DNA of 64,000 bases from Coniferiporia sulphurascens (lineage: Eukaryota; Basidiomycota; Agaricomycetes; Hymenochaetales; Hymenochaetaceae). Both the position numbers and the translations under genes were made by a program. The notes beneath the pieces are model-generated. The model saw nothing but the letters and a program-made list of their open reading frames with translations. It did no database searches and had not been told where the DNA came from. Every line of letters begins with the position of its first letter. The stretch's first letter is position 1. Below are positions 43,303 through 55,372 of the stretch, one piece after another. The stretch lies in assembly GCA_002794785.1 (NCBI GenBank), contig NBBA01000013.1, positions 1,240,001-1,304,000 on the forward strand, in the 5' to 3' direction.

Positions 43303-46100
43303 TCATTCGTCCGCGGACGTCGTCGTGGTAGTATCGTCAGATGTGAAAGCACGAGCTTGGACATCGTGCAGTTTGTAGTATTCGCCCTTCACAGCGACGA
43401 GTTCGTCATGTGTTCCTTGCTCAACAAGGAGGCCGTCTTTCATACAGCTAGATATGTTTAGGGTGATTAGCCTATAAATACACCCAAACAAAAAAGTACA
43501 GGCTGACGCACAGAATAAGGTCGGCATGTCTAGTCAGGTGCCCAAAACGATGGGTGATAAACACAACCGTCTGCTTTCCCCGAAGTTTTTTCAGACGCGA
43601 AAATAACTCGTACTCTCCTTCAGGATCAAGTGCGGATGTGGGCTCGTCTGCGGCCACGAAGCGGATATCTCCGCCGCTCAGGCGCATGAACGTCCGAGAA
43701 CTTGAGGTTGATCAGGACAGTACCCCCAAAATAATAAAACTGGACGCACGCTGCAAGTCGTTGGCTCTCGCCGCCTGATATCTCCGTTGATTTGTCTTTC
43801 CCGTCCAACATTGACTTCAAATCGGGAATCTCCTCACCAGGGAGGTAAATTTCGGAAAGACCGACAGGGTGAAGCACTGTCTCCAGGCCTTTATCTAACT
43901 TAGAGATGAAGTTCGTTGCACCACCCTTCTGCATAGCCAATTCGACTTCTTTCTGAGTTACTTCGCGTCCGGGAAGACCAAGCGCAATGTTCTCGCGTAG
44001 TGAAACAGGATAAGGGTAATGGTCCTGACGTAGAATTGCCATCGTGCGTCGTAAGTCGATAAGCTTGTAATCAGAAATCGGGCGACCGTCAAGGAAGATA
44101 CATCCGGACGTGGGGTCGTAAAGTCTGTTAAAAAGCTTAATGAGAGAGGACTTTCCAGATCCGTTTACGCCGACGATGACAACCATCTGGCCAGGTTTAA
44201 TAGTGAAGGAAACGTTAGTCAATGCGTTCTTAGAAGTATTTGGATATGCGAATGAGACATCCCTGTAGCAAATCAATCAGTCGGCAGTCAATCACAAATC
44301 TTGTCATTGCAAGCACGCACCGAAATTCTACTTGCGTTCCGTATTGACCGTTTTCTATAGGATTATTCTGTAAGGGATATGCGATGTCCCCGTCCTTCAC
44401 AACATTTTCTATGGTCTCCGATGCGTAGATATCTTTGACCGTAGTAAGGTTTCTCGAAGCGCTTTCGAGTTCGAATCGCGCGCTCGAAACAGTTGAAGAG
44501 ATAGTAGATGACATTTGTTGGAATAACGAAAGAGACGTGACCGACATGCCGTCAATATTGAAGAGTAGCCTGAAGGCGAAGAGGAGCTGTTGTAGAATAT
44601 AATTTAGTTGATACTTAATGAACAAAATATAAATTCTAACCATGGGAAGTTCGCTTAACAAATCCTCACAAATGCGGGACATTAACGACGTTCGCCCAAA
44701 CCATTGTTCTTCTACGGGACTAGAGTTTGTGTCTCCGAGGAGTTCCCTGTTTTTCACGAACTCTAAAGAAATGAATCAGTTATGAGTCATGGCCGTATAT
44801 TGTGCAGGACCCCCTCTACCTTTTTCTATGAACTCGCCAGCTCCATCGCTAAGCCTATCAGCGCGGAAAGACTCATTGTAGGCAAGGTTATGCATGGAAG
44901 CCATCCGAATAAGTTCAGGCTTGGTGCAATACGAAACATAGCCTGAAGCGAATGCGTCAAGAGACCATGGTAAAAAGAGAAAGGTGGGCTGCAAGGACTA
45001 ACTCATGTTCCAAAGTTCCGTTTCCCTTGTCAATAGCCTTATTATCGGCTGTATGGCGCACATAGCTACAAAAGTTGGACCAGATGCGCTTTTTCTGATA
45101 AGGGCAAAAGTCATAAGCAGCTGCGATGTAACCCTTGTGACACTAAAAAGCGTTCCACTGAGGGCAACGAATGCATCCCAAGTATCATTAGAGCCGTATT
45201 TAAAGTTGTAATAATTTCCCAGTTTATTTGCAACTGATGGATCCAAGGACTGTTCATTAGCTAATATCAGCTCCTACTTCTCTGTGCGACGTACCGTCTG
45301 CGGTGGCTATATCAAGCTTTAGGACCGCTACGAGAAAAAAGAAATGTATGAGTTTTCCCTCAGCAGATAGACACAGATAAGCACGCCTACCCTTGATGGT
45401 TTTGAGCATAAAGTGGTACTTGACTCGATTTCGGACAATGTCGAGATCTTTATCCCTAGAAAATGACAATAAAGAGTTCAAATGCCAATTTTTTTTAAAA
45501 GATGAGGAAGCACACTAACACGACTTTGATGAAAAGGTTCGTCAGGAGAGAAGATACCAGTTTCCCCACCAAGACTTTCGCGATTGTCGCCTTATCCAGC
45601 TCTTTCCCTTGGAGCCGCTCCCCAATCTATCAAAACCACCAAAGATGAAAGCGTAAGTTTGCTAGATTCCATCCAAAGATCAAGTGCGTGAAAAGATAAC
45701 TCACCGCATCCAACAGCTTGCTAGTGAAGTACATCGACAGACTTCCTTGAAAACTTTCCCAGAAGTTATTCAGGGAGTAGTACACGACCGACCGCGGCGC
45801 AAGGGCGTAAACCTCTTTGAAAAATCGCACGACAAGCGGTACATGTTCAATATAGCCTTTGATATTAGCTTGTATGCGTGTAGGGAACGTCCAAAGTTGT
45901 GACAATCGAGATTGAGAGGCGTAAACAATCTCCCAAACACCGAGCCTGACTGTATGGAGTTGATATGCCGGGCGAGCCGACGTAGTACTTGATTCTTTCG
46001 ACTCCCCTTTACCGAAAATATTTTTTTGGGGGCTGCTTCCTGAGAGTGGCCAGTTAAAATGAAGTGCTTGAAGTATGATAACGAGTGTTTCCAGGAGCAT
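43303..46100 (-). CDS. ABC half-transporter (membrane domain plus one ATPase domain)
   Basis: Exporter-type ABC protein with an N-terminal membrane part and a single nucleotide-binding domain. Start taken at ATG 46100 (MLLETLVIILQALHFNW). The membrane part runs to about 44330 and includes SVVYYSLNNFWESFQGSLSM, TFVAMCAIQPIIRLLTRETE and LLFAFRLLFNIDGMSVTSLS. The ATPase domain shows RDVSFAYPNTSKNALTNVSF, Walker A GVNGSGKSSL, Q-loop MAILRQDHYPYPVSLRENIA, signature STEISGGESQRLA, Walker B FVAADEPTSALDPEGE and the H-loop FITHRFGHL. After the last intron it ends MKDGLLVEQGTHDELV and a Thr-rich tail, stop 43303-43305. All ATPase motifs look intact. Substrate unknown; basidiomycete relatives form a large group. 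Confidence 0.82.
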
Positions 46101-46583
46101 CTGGGTCGCCTTTGAACGAAATAGGTAGGTCCCGCCCTAGTTATATAGTCATATTCTCCCATTCGGATCTCCGATACAAATCCTCGCGTGGCCTTAGCGG
46201 GCTAAATCAAGGTCCGAAGTACAGCCATAAACCATGATATTACTTTTCCTGAGTCACTGCCAGTGAATTTGGCGTTGATTCGGTTGTAACGGAGAGCGCG
46301 CACAGGATTAGACGCTTGCACAGCATGCACAGGTACAGCTCGAGGCTAGGCTATAATTTGATTTTTCTTTTCTTGAATTCCCTCTAGAAATGACTCCTGC
46401 ATCAGTTCTTTTTTTTAAGTCATAGCAGAGAGCAAGTTCCTCGTGGGGGCGGCGAGGTTAGGGTCGACTCCATGAGCGCGAATCACGCATCTTTTGTCAA
46501 CCTGACTCAAATTGCCTTCGGTACCGTTTACGTAATATCAATAATGAAAATCATCGAAGGAAAGCTGATAGAAAAGCAGACAT
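46101..46583. other. Intergenic spacer before duplication copy B
   Basis: Upstream region of the ABC transporter gene up to the MITE. No gene or repeat recognised. Confidence 0.5.
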
Positions 46584-46759
46584 CAGTCGAACCCCTCGAT
46601 TTGGATGAAAAATGATGGATGGATTTTCATACGCAATTCATGGAGTTATGCAATCAAAAGACACGGCTCAGTTATAGCGGAATGACTTGGTGGATACAAA
46701 GTTTTATGCAAAACATGAGGTTATGCCAATTGAGGGATTCAAATCGAGGGGTTCGACTG
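46584..46759. mobile_element. Small TIR element (MITE), copy B
   Basis: 176 bp bounded by a perfect 20-bp inverted repeat CAGTCGAACCCCTCGATTTG, right end its reverse complement at 46740-46759. The CAGT...ACTG ends resemble pogo/Fot1-type DNA transposons. No coding capacity, so mobilised only in trans. The flanks are AT (left) and TA (right), so a target duplication is less clear than in copy A. Confidence 0.85.
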
Positions 46760-46858
46760 TAACATATTACTCATATGTTTTGTATTTTATTACGTGATTA
46801 ATTTTCTTGTACACTAACACGCTGATAATGGGAAGCTCTCTCGCTTCAGTCCACAGCG

Positions 46859-47172
46859 ATGGCCCGCCCAACCGTGCTGCTCTCCAGGTAAACGTCTCGC
46901 TCGATTTCTGTATTTTCACTGGGCTCATCCTAGGTGGCTATAGGTCACTTGACCCCCTGCTAGGCGTGTTCACGGGCGTGCTCGCTTATTACCTGCACGA
47001 AACGAACCCACGCACCGCGCCTGCCCCGGGCGAGTCTCTCCGTGAACTTGTGCAATGGAAACGTGAAAAATGGGATATGCAGAAGCTCGCTGCACAGAAT
47101 GAAGAGGTGGATGTGAATGCGGGGATTGCTGAGCTGTTACGAAGTGGGGAAGAGGAGGGGCGCAAGGCTTAA
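46859..47172 (+). CDS. NCE101-like small membrane protein, copy B
   Basis: Exons 46859-46887 and 46944-47172, 85 residues beginning MARPTVLLSRSLDPLLGVFT. Same protein as copy A with a few changes (Pro/Thr near the start, Ala/Asp after KREKW, Val/Ala in VDVNxGIAE, His/Arg near the end). Both splice sites (GTAAAC, CTATAG) and the stop are conserved, so both copies look usable. One hydrophobic segment of about 17 residues (LLGVFTGVLAYYL) would span a membrane. Confidence 0.75.
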
Positions 47173-47782
47173 CGCTCAGTGGCTGCTGTCGCTTCGAAAA
47201 GAGGGTTTGGTACGTAGACATCGCAAATGCAATGAATTACACGAAGCGGTTTGATAATACGGATATGGCTGCGGGAGCGCACAAGTTTCGTGAGTGTTAC
47301 TTCTATGAATACACGTTGGTTCTGATTTTCGCTCGTCTACAGAATTCTCTAAGGTTTCGAGCGGACTTTGAAGCGACTCACTCAACTACATCGGGGTGCA
47401 TGTATGATGTATCCGACTTGCCTGAGTGTGAAGCAGGCACACGTAAAGCCAATATATCTTATCGTTCCGGCCCGTTCGTTTCTAAACACTCCACATCGTT
47501 AATACAAGGCAGGATTACCGATCATAATCTACATGCGTTCCTAAAAAAAGTCGTTTTCAATGACGTCTAGCTCGCACGGTTATTGTCCCGGGAAAAACCA
47601 TATATCAATGTTCGCACAAATTGAGTTCCCTGCAAAATATATTCCCCTTCCTATCTCGTCCATGACTATCTCACATTGCCACTGACGTTCTCTCCTCCAT
47701 CAGCTCTAGCACTTTCGCTTCCTCGTCCGGCATCGATCCCGTTTCCTCCCCACCTTCTCAAAAATCTCCACCGGCAGTCTGC
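47173..47782. other. Noncoding core of duplication copy B
   Basis: Counterpart of 36208-36817, nearly all of it identical. No gene supported. Confidence 0.5.
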
Positions 47783-48711
47783 CTACAAGCGCTCACAAAG
47801 GAATTTAACGGCCTGAGATGCGAGTCGGTAAGAGTGCAACAAGTTGGCTAATACTCTCTCGAAACGAGATACGAATGCAGCTAAAACGTGCTCGATACCT
47901 GCGTACCGCTTCCGTGTGATAGAGAAAGGTTGCTGATGTGCCAAAACCCTCGGGCTGTACCGTTTGTCACAACAGCTATTTCTGAAGGTAACCATTGAAA
48001 CTTCTCTGACCTCAGGTGCTCTGGACTGTTCTCTTGGACGTCAGGCACGAAGATAAGCCGGATGTCTGCAGGTGAGCGTGTGTTAGGGTCGCTTCCGCGA
48101 TGATAGGCAGGTGTAAGGCCACAGATGACGCCATATAGGGATGGATGTACGAGATCAAGGACTTGGCCGTTTGATCCCGGGTGCTAGTCCTTCTGGGACT
48201 CGACCGCTTCCTCTAACACAGCGGTCCCTTTCTTAACGACTTCGCGCAGGCCCTTTGTCGATAAGGGTATCGGAATGTCGGGTACCATCAAAAGACGATA
48301 TCCGCCCCTTTGTTCGCGGCTTCGCGTAGCTATCTTGGTTCGTCTAGGACATGCTCAACTTGTTTGTCATTAAGCTGTACGATGAACTCCTCGAACGCGC
48401 ATGTGTTCCCTAGGACGGCATCTGGAAACATCTCTCGCGCACGCTCTCGTATGGGACAAGCACAGTTGCACGCCCCATTTAGACCATCTTCATCGCGAGC
48501 GCTTCCTCCCCCGACTCTGAATGTCGGGGATGTTGCATTTTAACCGCCTCAGACTTTGAGCGGATTTTTTCCAAAAGTTTGACGATGTGGAGCTCTGCGA
48601 GCTGGGGATTCGTGAGACCATGTCGCTACTCACATTCCGACATAGATGTACAGTACGAGGATACGGAGGCTTCGAGTTTACTGGGCCGAAGGTGTTCGGA
48701 AAAGGATTCAT
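47783..48711 (-). pseudogene. DUF4246 gene fragment (decayed), copy B
   Basis: As in copy A but longer at the 5' side: it still has NPFPNTFGPVNSKPPYPRTV (48711-48640), the counterpart of SPFPDAFGLSNSAKLPNPRT in the intact gene, plus IPDIQSRGRKRSR. The rest (REMFPDAV, FIVQLNDKQVEHVLDE, GIEHVLAAFVSRFERVLANL) is broken by stops and frameshifts, and the C-terminal half is missing. Because it extends beyond the end of the duplicated block, copy B is likely the source and copy A the derived copy. Confidence 0.8.
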
Positions 48712-49192
48712 GCTTTAGCATAAGATATGGTTCAACCTCTTTAGTGGTTGCGGTTACTGCTGACCAGTACTGTCTCTAAGGATAACCAAAAGACTTTTTT
48801 GAATATTGGCCCTTGGGAATCCCCTTGGGAATCGTCCTTCATGATGGTAGGGATCAAGGTCATGAGCCTCCAGACTGCACGACATTTGCAAGTCGAACCT
48901 TCGCGCGGACTCGAAGCCTCAGCTAATGAGGTTGCGCTTAAAAGAATAAATAGCGCGAGCTCGGAGGATTCCCAGAAATAAAGAAACAAGTACTGAAGGA
49001 GAGCAATACTGTAGTACTGTAAATCGTATTGCTTTGTTTACATGTGTAGTAAGTAGTTGCATCTGTGGGAAATAGTTACCTAATATACCAGGGGCTCTTA
49101 TCCATTCCTCAAATCAGCGGATCGCTCCGCTTCAAGTTGGAGTATATTATACCACAAGTTGATCTTTATTAGCTAGAACGAAGATTAGTACC
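48712..49192. other. Intergenic spacer, no gene seen
   Basis: Contains a short direct repeat of CCCTTGGGAATC near 48808-48832 and the promoter side of the next gene. No supported frame. Confidence 0.5.
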
Positions 49193-49752
49193 GTGACTAT
49201 CCCTGCGCCCGACAGCATCATGCCCCCCATCGAATTCTTTCTCCGCCTCCAACACGGTAGAGAACACAAATATAGACCTCCTAGAACAATACTATATTCA
49301 TCTTTGCAGGCATCACCGGCGGCTTCGCACCGCCCACACCCTCCGCAATACATACCCTCTCCAAGTCCTCCGAGCGGACACACATCCTCGTCGCCTCCGC
49401 GACACGCGCGCTGGGGACACCAGAGCTCTCAGAGGCTGCACCAAAGGCGGTGGCATTCACCGCTACCGGCGCGGACTCGGACGCCGCCGCCACGCGCGCA
49501 GAAGCTCTCGTGGACGAGCTACATGGGATCCTGAAATGCATCCCGACGGAGTCGCCACCAGGCAGTGAGGACATCTACGGTATGGACACGAGTATCGCGT
49601 GGCAAAGTGAGGATCTTCAGTGGATGAACGGCGGGCCTCAGGGGTGCGCGGGCGGACCGGGTTCAAGCCAAGTGCAGCCGACTGCGGAGGATAAGGCGAG
49701 GTTTGCACGTGCAGTGGAGATCGTGAAAGAGATTCTTGCTACTGCGCAGTGA
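49193..49752 (+). CDS. Small hypothetical protein (two exons, about 168 aa)
   Basis: Exon 1 49193-49256 (MTIPAPDSIMPPIEFFLRLQ), intron 49257-49309, exon 2 49310-49752; phase fits exactly (G|GC). The protein has GITGGFAPPTPSAIHTL, ATRALGTPELSEAAPKAVAF, an Ala-rich acidic helix (DAAATRAEALVDELHGILK), ESPPGSEDIYGMDTSIAWQS, a Gly-rich patch and the helix KARFARAVEIVKEILATAQ. No signal peptide or membrane segment. I do not recognise a family; the clean splice and codon-like composition support a real gene. Confidence 0.65.
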
Positions 49753-51398
49753 GCACTCTGTTAATCTGTATGAAATACGAATTACGTGTATTTGTAAGTT
49801 TTGAACATGCTATGCTGCATGATGGTTGAGCTGACTACTTGGGTCGGTAGGAAATTGTATTAGATTGATTGTGTGTATACTAGTATAGACTAGTATACCG
49901 CATGTCGTTTGAACACTACCGTCGTTTGAGCTTTGGCCTTTGGGTGCCGGATACGTCAGATCCAGGGGATCAGCCATCCAGCTCCAGCCCCCTTCTTTAT
50001 ACCTTCACGCAGTCTCGTCAGTGAACGCCAGATATCAACAAAAGGAGTCCCATATGGTGCTTGAGTTGACGGTGAACGTGACTGTACCCGGAGCTTTGCG
50101 CTCTTGTCTATTTCATTGAACAATGTCCGACTTTCCTTTTTCCATTGAAGCCACACGTTCAACATATACACGAGTCTCCTGTTGGTCCTTCCGAAGTACT
50201 GCATCACGTCTATCCACAGGCAAGAAGAGCATCACTAGCCCACTCCAGACCCATAATCTAAATATCTCTTGAGTTTTTTCTAGTTGACGGAAATCTCCGG
50301 GCTCTTACACTTTATCAATCGTTCCAGGCTTTGAACGAGTCTTTACTGAAATAAAGGAAGTAAGGCCAAGGTGTCCCGCCTTATGTCCTATTAAAAACGG
50401 CTTGTAATTCGGGAATTAGTCTAATAGCTCCATTACATAGCTAGATGGGTAGGAACCAAAGCCCTATCCCAAGAGATCATTGCTCCGTCAATAATCAAGT
50501 GCCATAAGTGAAAGTTATCACAGTAAGTAACAAGGAACAGCTCGAGCGTACCCATTTCACCGGGCTATATTTCGCCAAGACACCGCAGCGCGCCTACCCA
50601 TAGGTTTATTGTGCTATCATCCCTGACAATCGTCTCCGCACTCTGCCAGCACACTTCACCATTCTCCTTGTCAACTTCGGATCCGTGTTCTTCAGATTAC
50701 ACGCTCGGCGAATAGCCAGCGCATAGTATGCATATTTCTCCTCCCGGAGGTGGGCACTGTTGGCTTTTCAAGCCCATTCCTTCCGTACCGATGCCCACGC
50801 AAGGGCCGGAGCGAAGCCGACACTATTAAGATGCAGGAGGTGCGGAGCGCCGCAGACTACCACTGGGAATGGCTAAGCGAGTGGCTAAGCGAGTGGCTAA
50901 GCGATACACGTGCCACGAGGCAATCATAAGTTGCAGCTTGCGTCACCTCAGTATCCACGAATCAGCCTGAGCTCTCAAGAACGACAAAGCAAGTACAAAG
51001 GCTCCGTAATGTGGCTCGTGCGCGGGAGTCTGGCGCCCCCAACAGATATTTTTCGCCCACGCATCCTGTTGAAAGTGCCTACGAAGCCAAACCTGTGTAG
51101 GACTCGCAAGCATAATGTTCGGGGAGATGACGGCTGCGGAGCAGGAACGCGCTCGCTTGAAATGGCCGTGGCGCAACCTTTCCAAATTTAAATTGGGGCG
51201 GTGCTACGTCATGCATTCCCACGGGTGCTAAGACGTCCATTTTATAAAGTCGGACGCGAACCGCAGCATGGCGTGGAGTAGCCCTTTCCCGCCTTCATCT
51301 TCCCTGTCTCCTCTTTACGCCCTCTCACTCCCACTCGTACGCGTAACCTACACGCCTACATAGACGACTCTTGCACGACAAAACCCAACAAGACAATA
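49753..51398. other. Intergenic region of 1.6 kb
   Basis: An 83-codon minus frame at 49956-50207 is not recognisable and is left uncalled. A 12-bp tandem repeat lies at 50871-50904. The last 150 bp before 51399 are C/T-rich, a likely promoter and leader for the next gene. Confidence 0.5.
50871..50904 (+). repeat. 12-bp tandem repeat GGCTAAGCGAGT
   Basis: Two full copies and a third partial copy (GGCTAAGCGA) directly adjoining. Confidence 0.9.
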
Positions 51399-52015
51399 AT
51401 GCCTTCCCCAGCCGCACCAGGTCTCTTCTTCTGCTTCGCCGCAGCAGTCCTCCTTGTTTTCGTCTCCGTTTCTGCACCGACATGGAATAGCATATCCTTC
51501 CTTGACGTGTCCTCGGGCGGCCAGTCGACCCACTTTGGTGTATTCGGATACACGGGCTCGGGCAGGTCCATCGGGTACTTCTTCCCTTCCCAGGAAGGGT
51601 GAGTATTTCCTTTTTTTTCATTTGACGCGCGCTAAAGCGTTCATGCTCCAGCGCATCCAACCTTAACACTGGGGTCATTCATAACCTCACCAAGACGCTC
51701 ATCCTGCACCCTATTGCCGCGGGCCTTGCGGGAATCGCAGTGCTATTCGGGCTTTGCGGCGCAACGTACCACCGCTCAGGCACGGTACTCATGTCACTTG
51801 CCGCGTTACTCGCCTTCCTTGTCACTCTCGTTGTATGGATAATCGACATGGTGCTCTTCGGTATCGTGCGCGACCGTATACGCAACGCCGGTGGAACTGC
51901 GCAGTACGGCAACGCAAACTGGCTGACCCTCGGCGCCCTTGTGTCCCTCGCGCTCGCGTTCTGCGCGGGTGCGTGCGGCACTTTTGGTCGCTACAGACGC
52001 AGGGATAGGATCTAG
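51399..52015 (+). CDS. SUR7/PalI-type four-pass membrane protein
   Basis: Member of the SUR7/PalI (Rim9) family of plasma-membrane proteins, which act in cortical domains or in ambient-pH sensing. Exon 1 51399-51598, exon 2 51652-52015; joined phase GG|C. TM1: LFFCFAAAVLLVFVSVS; an outer loop with STHFGVFGYTG (the family's 'FGVFGyC' motif, here without the Cys) and IGYFF. TM2: LHPIAAGLAGIAVLFGLCGA after NLTKTLIL. TM3: LMSLAALLAFLVTLVVWIID; then MVLFGIVRDRI, GTAQYGNANW. TM4: LTLGALVSLALAFCAGACG; a basic tail RYRRRDRI. 187 residues, shorter than PalI proteins with long cytosolic tails. Intact and probably functional. Confidence 0.85.
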
Positions 52016-53630
52016 ACACGACGTGCACCTCTACTATTATTTTCTTCCCTTATTTTGTAGGATCCTTTTCGTTTCTTCCTCCCCCAGATATTTTCCCCCA
52101 TTTTACCCCTCGAATTTATTGTTACGGCGGATCCTCAAAGCAAGTTTACTGTAAGAACTAATCTTTAGTCCTCCTTTCCCCCACCTTCCTAGCTTGTACC
52201 GTAGCTACTATATCTATGCACCAGAATGGACACCAACGTACTTGCAACTCCTGGCCCGGTAACGCTTACATGACCACAATATTACACAATTGTGGACAAA
52301 AAAAGTTACTGGTGTACTCGTGTGATGAAGTTGCGTTTCTCCGGAGTTCTTGAATAATTGATACGACGGAACCTCCCACGATAAATAATAAATCAATCAT
52401 AATGTTCCCTACGTTCTTCGGTTCTACCTAGTTCTGTACTTTCGATTGATTTGGTTCGTGAGACTTGAGTACTGACTATGGTTAAATCGCTCCATTTCCT
52501 TCTATTTGCAGTCGCTACGCAGACTCCTGGACGGCCGAGGTACACATCCAATAAGATCTGTTACTAATGCCTTAAATTATGACCAACTAAGCCGAAGCAA
52601 GAAGCAATCACAGGCGGGGGGTTGAGAGTCGGGACCCGCAGCATAACTAACCCAAGGACAAGGACAAGGATGTAGTCATCACCGGCGGCACGCCGCAGTC
52701 CGCAGCACGGTACGAATGAGTCCGACTCGGAGGGTGTTACTACTGCCTGTGCATTGGCAGCGCCTCTCGTCCACAGGTAGATTTACGTGATGTTACACTG
52801 CATCCTGGTAGAAATGGAAGCTTACTTACAATACATAGGTTGCGCGGAACACTGAGGCTGCACCGTACTTATTTAAAAAAAATTATTCGATAGGTCTGAG
52901 ACTATAGTGCTGCATTTTGGCACATTTACGAATAGCGTTATGAACGTGTGTATTGTATGGATGGAGAATAATGTCAAGTGATTACATTGATTTTTGGGTC
53001 GACTTGGGGTGCTGAGTAAGAGGTGCGATGCGTGATGGGAAGTACCGAATCTGTAGTGCTATCGAGAGTGAGGCGCGACACTGGCATGTTAGTATTTAAC
53101 CATAGTTAGCAGTACTGGTGTTATTGGGACTTGGCACCACGCAGCATGCTGCTTGCATACATGCTTACGAATATGCCATGCCTGAGGAACAGGCCTAGGG
53201 GTTGCAGTCCCGGGCGCCCGATGCTGCGGTCACTGTATTCGTCACAGGTCTGTCTTAGCATGCAGCGAACGAACGCGCGCCACTGGCACTGTTACAGCAG
53301 GCGGTACAGTGCGTGGTTATCGCGGAGCCCGATCCGATTATCAGTTAGATTAGGGTGGTATTGAGTTTTCGCGGACTAGGAAGCCAAGGCGTGCTGCTGA
53401 CAGAGCAAAGAGGAAGAAGGGAAGCAAAGTGTGTTTACAGATGTTGGTAAGCGCCGGTGAGGCAGCACGTACTCTATGAGCGTGGCTACCCGCACTCAAT
53501 GACCCTTCGTTCACCCCTAGCACCCGCAATAGCAGAGAAAGTGAGGATAATATATGGTGAAAACTGGTGTTACATTTTTTATAGATAGCGGTCGGTAGTT
53601 GGGAGACGGCAGTTTGAGTAATAACGAAGA
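52016..53630. other. Intergenic region of 1.6 kb
   Basis: No supported gene on either strand. Contains one GACTCGGA copy at 52724 and the 3' ends of the flanking convergent genes. Confidence 0.55.
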
Positions 53631-54818
53631 TCAATTCCAACTGGATGGGGCGAAATGCGACTCGTCGATCGTGCTGAAAACATATCCGTTGTCCATGAGC
53701 TCGTCCAGTGCCGTGCTAAGGAGCGAAAAAAAGGTTTCGGGTCAAGAATATCGGTAAAGAAGGACGGAAAGACGGACCTGATAGACGCAGCATCAGTTTG
53801 CACGTGTCGTGCGATCGCCGCAACATGCAAGCCTTCCTTTCGCGGTGTTTGCGATTCAATGAACCCTATGATGCGCTTCGCGAGCGGACCCACGCCAACG
53901 TACTCATCGCCCGTTGCCACCTTCGCTGGCTGTGATGTGTACGCTGAGTAGTTCCCATTTGCACTTGCACCCGTAGCGCCATTCGCCTTCGGTACTGCTT
54001 CACCGGTCGCAGAAGGCTGTGAAAGCGGAAATTGAGTTGGTCGGGCATGCAAGATACGGTGGAAAGGGACGTACAGGCCCACGCTGGTGCACCAGCGTTA
54101 CGTACATGACCTCCATCATGTGGAAGTACAATTCATGTGGGTCCGTGGCTGGCCGAATGCTCGTTGCGTTGATGTATCGTTTACTTGAGAAGTTTTTGAG
54201 GACGCCCGTAACGCGCACATATGTTTGCTCTCTGTGCCAAAACCAAACACGATAAGTGGTCAGCAATAGCAATGCAAAGCAGGAAGGTGCACACCGACGC
54301 ACTTAATACCACGGCTTTCTACCCCATCATCCTCCGACGAAGCATCCGTCCATAGACGGGCCTCGATGCGTCCCGTCCCGTCGTCAAGATAAAATACGCT
54401 ATTTGTCGTCTGTGTTTGGATGCTGATGACCTGCGCGACAGTTGTGACCTATAAAGCAGCCCGTTAAGCACAACATGTAAATTTAAACTATACGTAACAC
54501 GTACCTGTGTAATCTCGACGCCGTCGATGTACAATTCCGCATCCGAATGTGCCTGCTCTGCGGCCAAGATCTGCTTGATGGTTAGAGGGCGCAACGACTG
54601 GCTCGCTGCCCTCTGAGATTGAGAAAAGTTATCAGCGCCTTGGAGAAGGACACAATAGTGCTGAGGATGCGAAACGCACGCGTTCGGAGCCAGGGCTGTT
54701 CTGGCTGCCCATCCGCGGTGAACTATTTGGCATGAAGCCGCCGCCGTAGTCGTCTAAGTTCAGTTCATCAATTGCCAGAAGGGACCATTTAGGCGTATGC
54801 GCACGTACTTCCGTACAT
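53631..54818 (-). CDS. RFA2: Replication protein A 32-kDa subunit, canonical
   Basis: Middle subunit of the heterotrimeric ssDNA-binding complex RPA, used in replication, repair and checkpoint signalling. Exon 1 is only 10 nt (54818-54809), then 54753-54680, 54612-54505, 54448-54303 and further exons from 54232. The N-terminus is a Gly/Ser-rich phosphorylation-type tail (YGGGF...SSPRMGSQNSPGS) leading into SLRPLTIKQILAAEQ. OB fold: VTTVAQVISIQTQ, NSVFYLDDGTGRIEARLWTD (with the Trp), TYVRVTGVLKNFSSKRY (with the Phe), HELYFHMMEVMYVTL. Winged helix: AKRIIGFIESQTPRKEGLHV and ALDELMDNGYVFSTIDESHF, ending SSWN and TGA 53631-53633. All expected features are present and it has the normal size. Confidence 0.92.
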
Positions 54819-55372
54819 ATCGTATTCGTTTTCCCTATCTTTTGGAGAGAAAGAACAGTAGGGGGTAAGGGGTGACAGAGACGAGGCTGGGGATGTGGGT
54901 CAGACGAAAGCGCGGCTGCGGCTGAGACGCGTCGCGGGCGTGGGCGTGTTTTCCCCACGATTGTGGCGTCACGTGTTTTGCAAATTTTTTTTTTTTTTTT
55001 GATTCTCAATTTGTATTCCGCTATAGCAAAGTAATTACAAGACGCAGTCACCTGATCGACATATCTAGGGCATTTATGATGGCATGTGGAGTGGGGTAGA
55101 AGGGGATCTGGCATGGTAAGATGGTTCTGGGGTCGAATTGCAGGAGGGCGGCTACCGAGATGGGTGGCTAGTAATTATTTGTCAGGTGGGATGAGGACAG
55201 GGAGCGAGAAGAGTGCTGGTGGAGGGGGTTGGTAAGAGGGCAGCTGCAGAGAGAGAGAGAGCTGGCAAATGAGCAGTGCTATTCCCAGGTGGCTACTCAG
55301 GGCAGTAGGGTGGGCCAAAAATGGTTCCCTGGGCAAGGGAGGTTTTTGGGAAGTGGCAGTGGGGAGGGTGGT
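54819..55372. other. RFA2 upstream region up to the LTR element
   Basis: Holds a T-rich run at 54985-55001 and purine-rich GGGAG stretches at 55190-55370. No gene seen. The last bases before the LTR are GTGGT. Confidence 0.5.

Larger units (their letters stand above)
46584..48657 (+). repeat. Segmental duplication, copy B (about 2.1 kb)
   Basis: Same orientation as 35618-37737. Left limit is the MITE, to the base; sequence left of it is unrelated to that left of copy A. The tract 47254-48099 appears identical to 36289-37134, while both flanks carry many differences. Confidence 0.9.

Noticed and set aside
30321..43364. A biosynthetic gene cluster from esterase, SDRs, epimerase and ABC transporter
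   Set aside because: No core synthase (PKS, NRPS, terpene cyclase, DMATS) or P450 is present, and housekeeping genes adjoin; clustering is probably accidental.
49956..50207. 83-codon minus-strand frame (MMQYFGRTNRRLVYM...)
   Set aside because: Composition is somewhat protein-like, but no family, no upstream exon or promoter could be supported.
52600..53350. tRNA-like folds in the intergenic region
   Set aside because: No A-box/B-box pair with correct spacing and no acceptor stem match was found.
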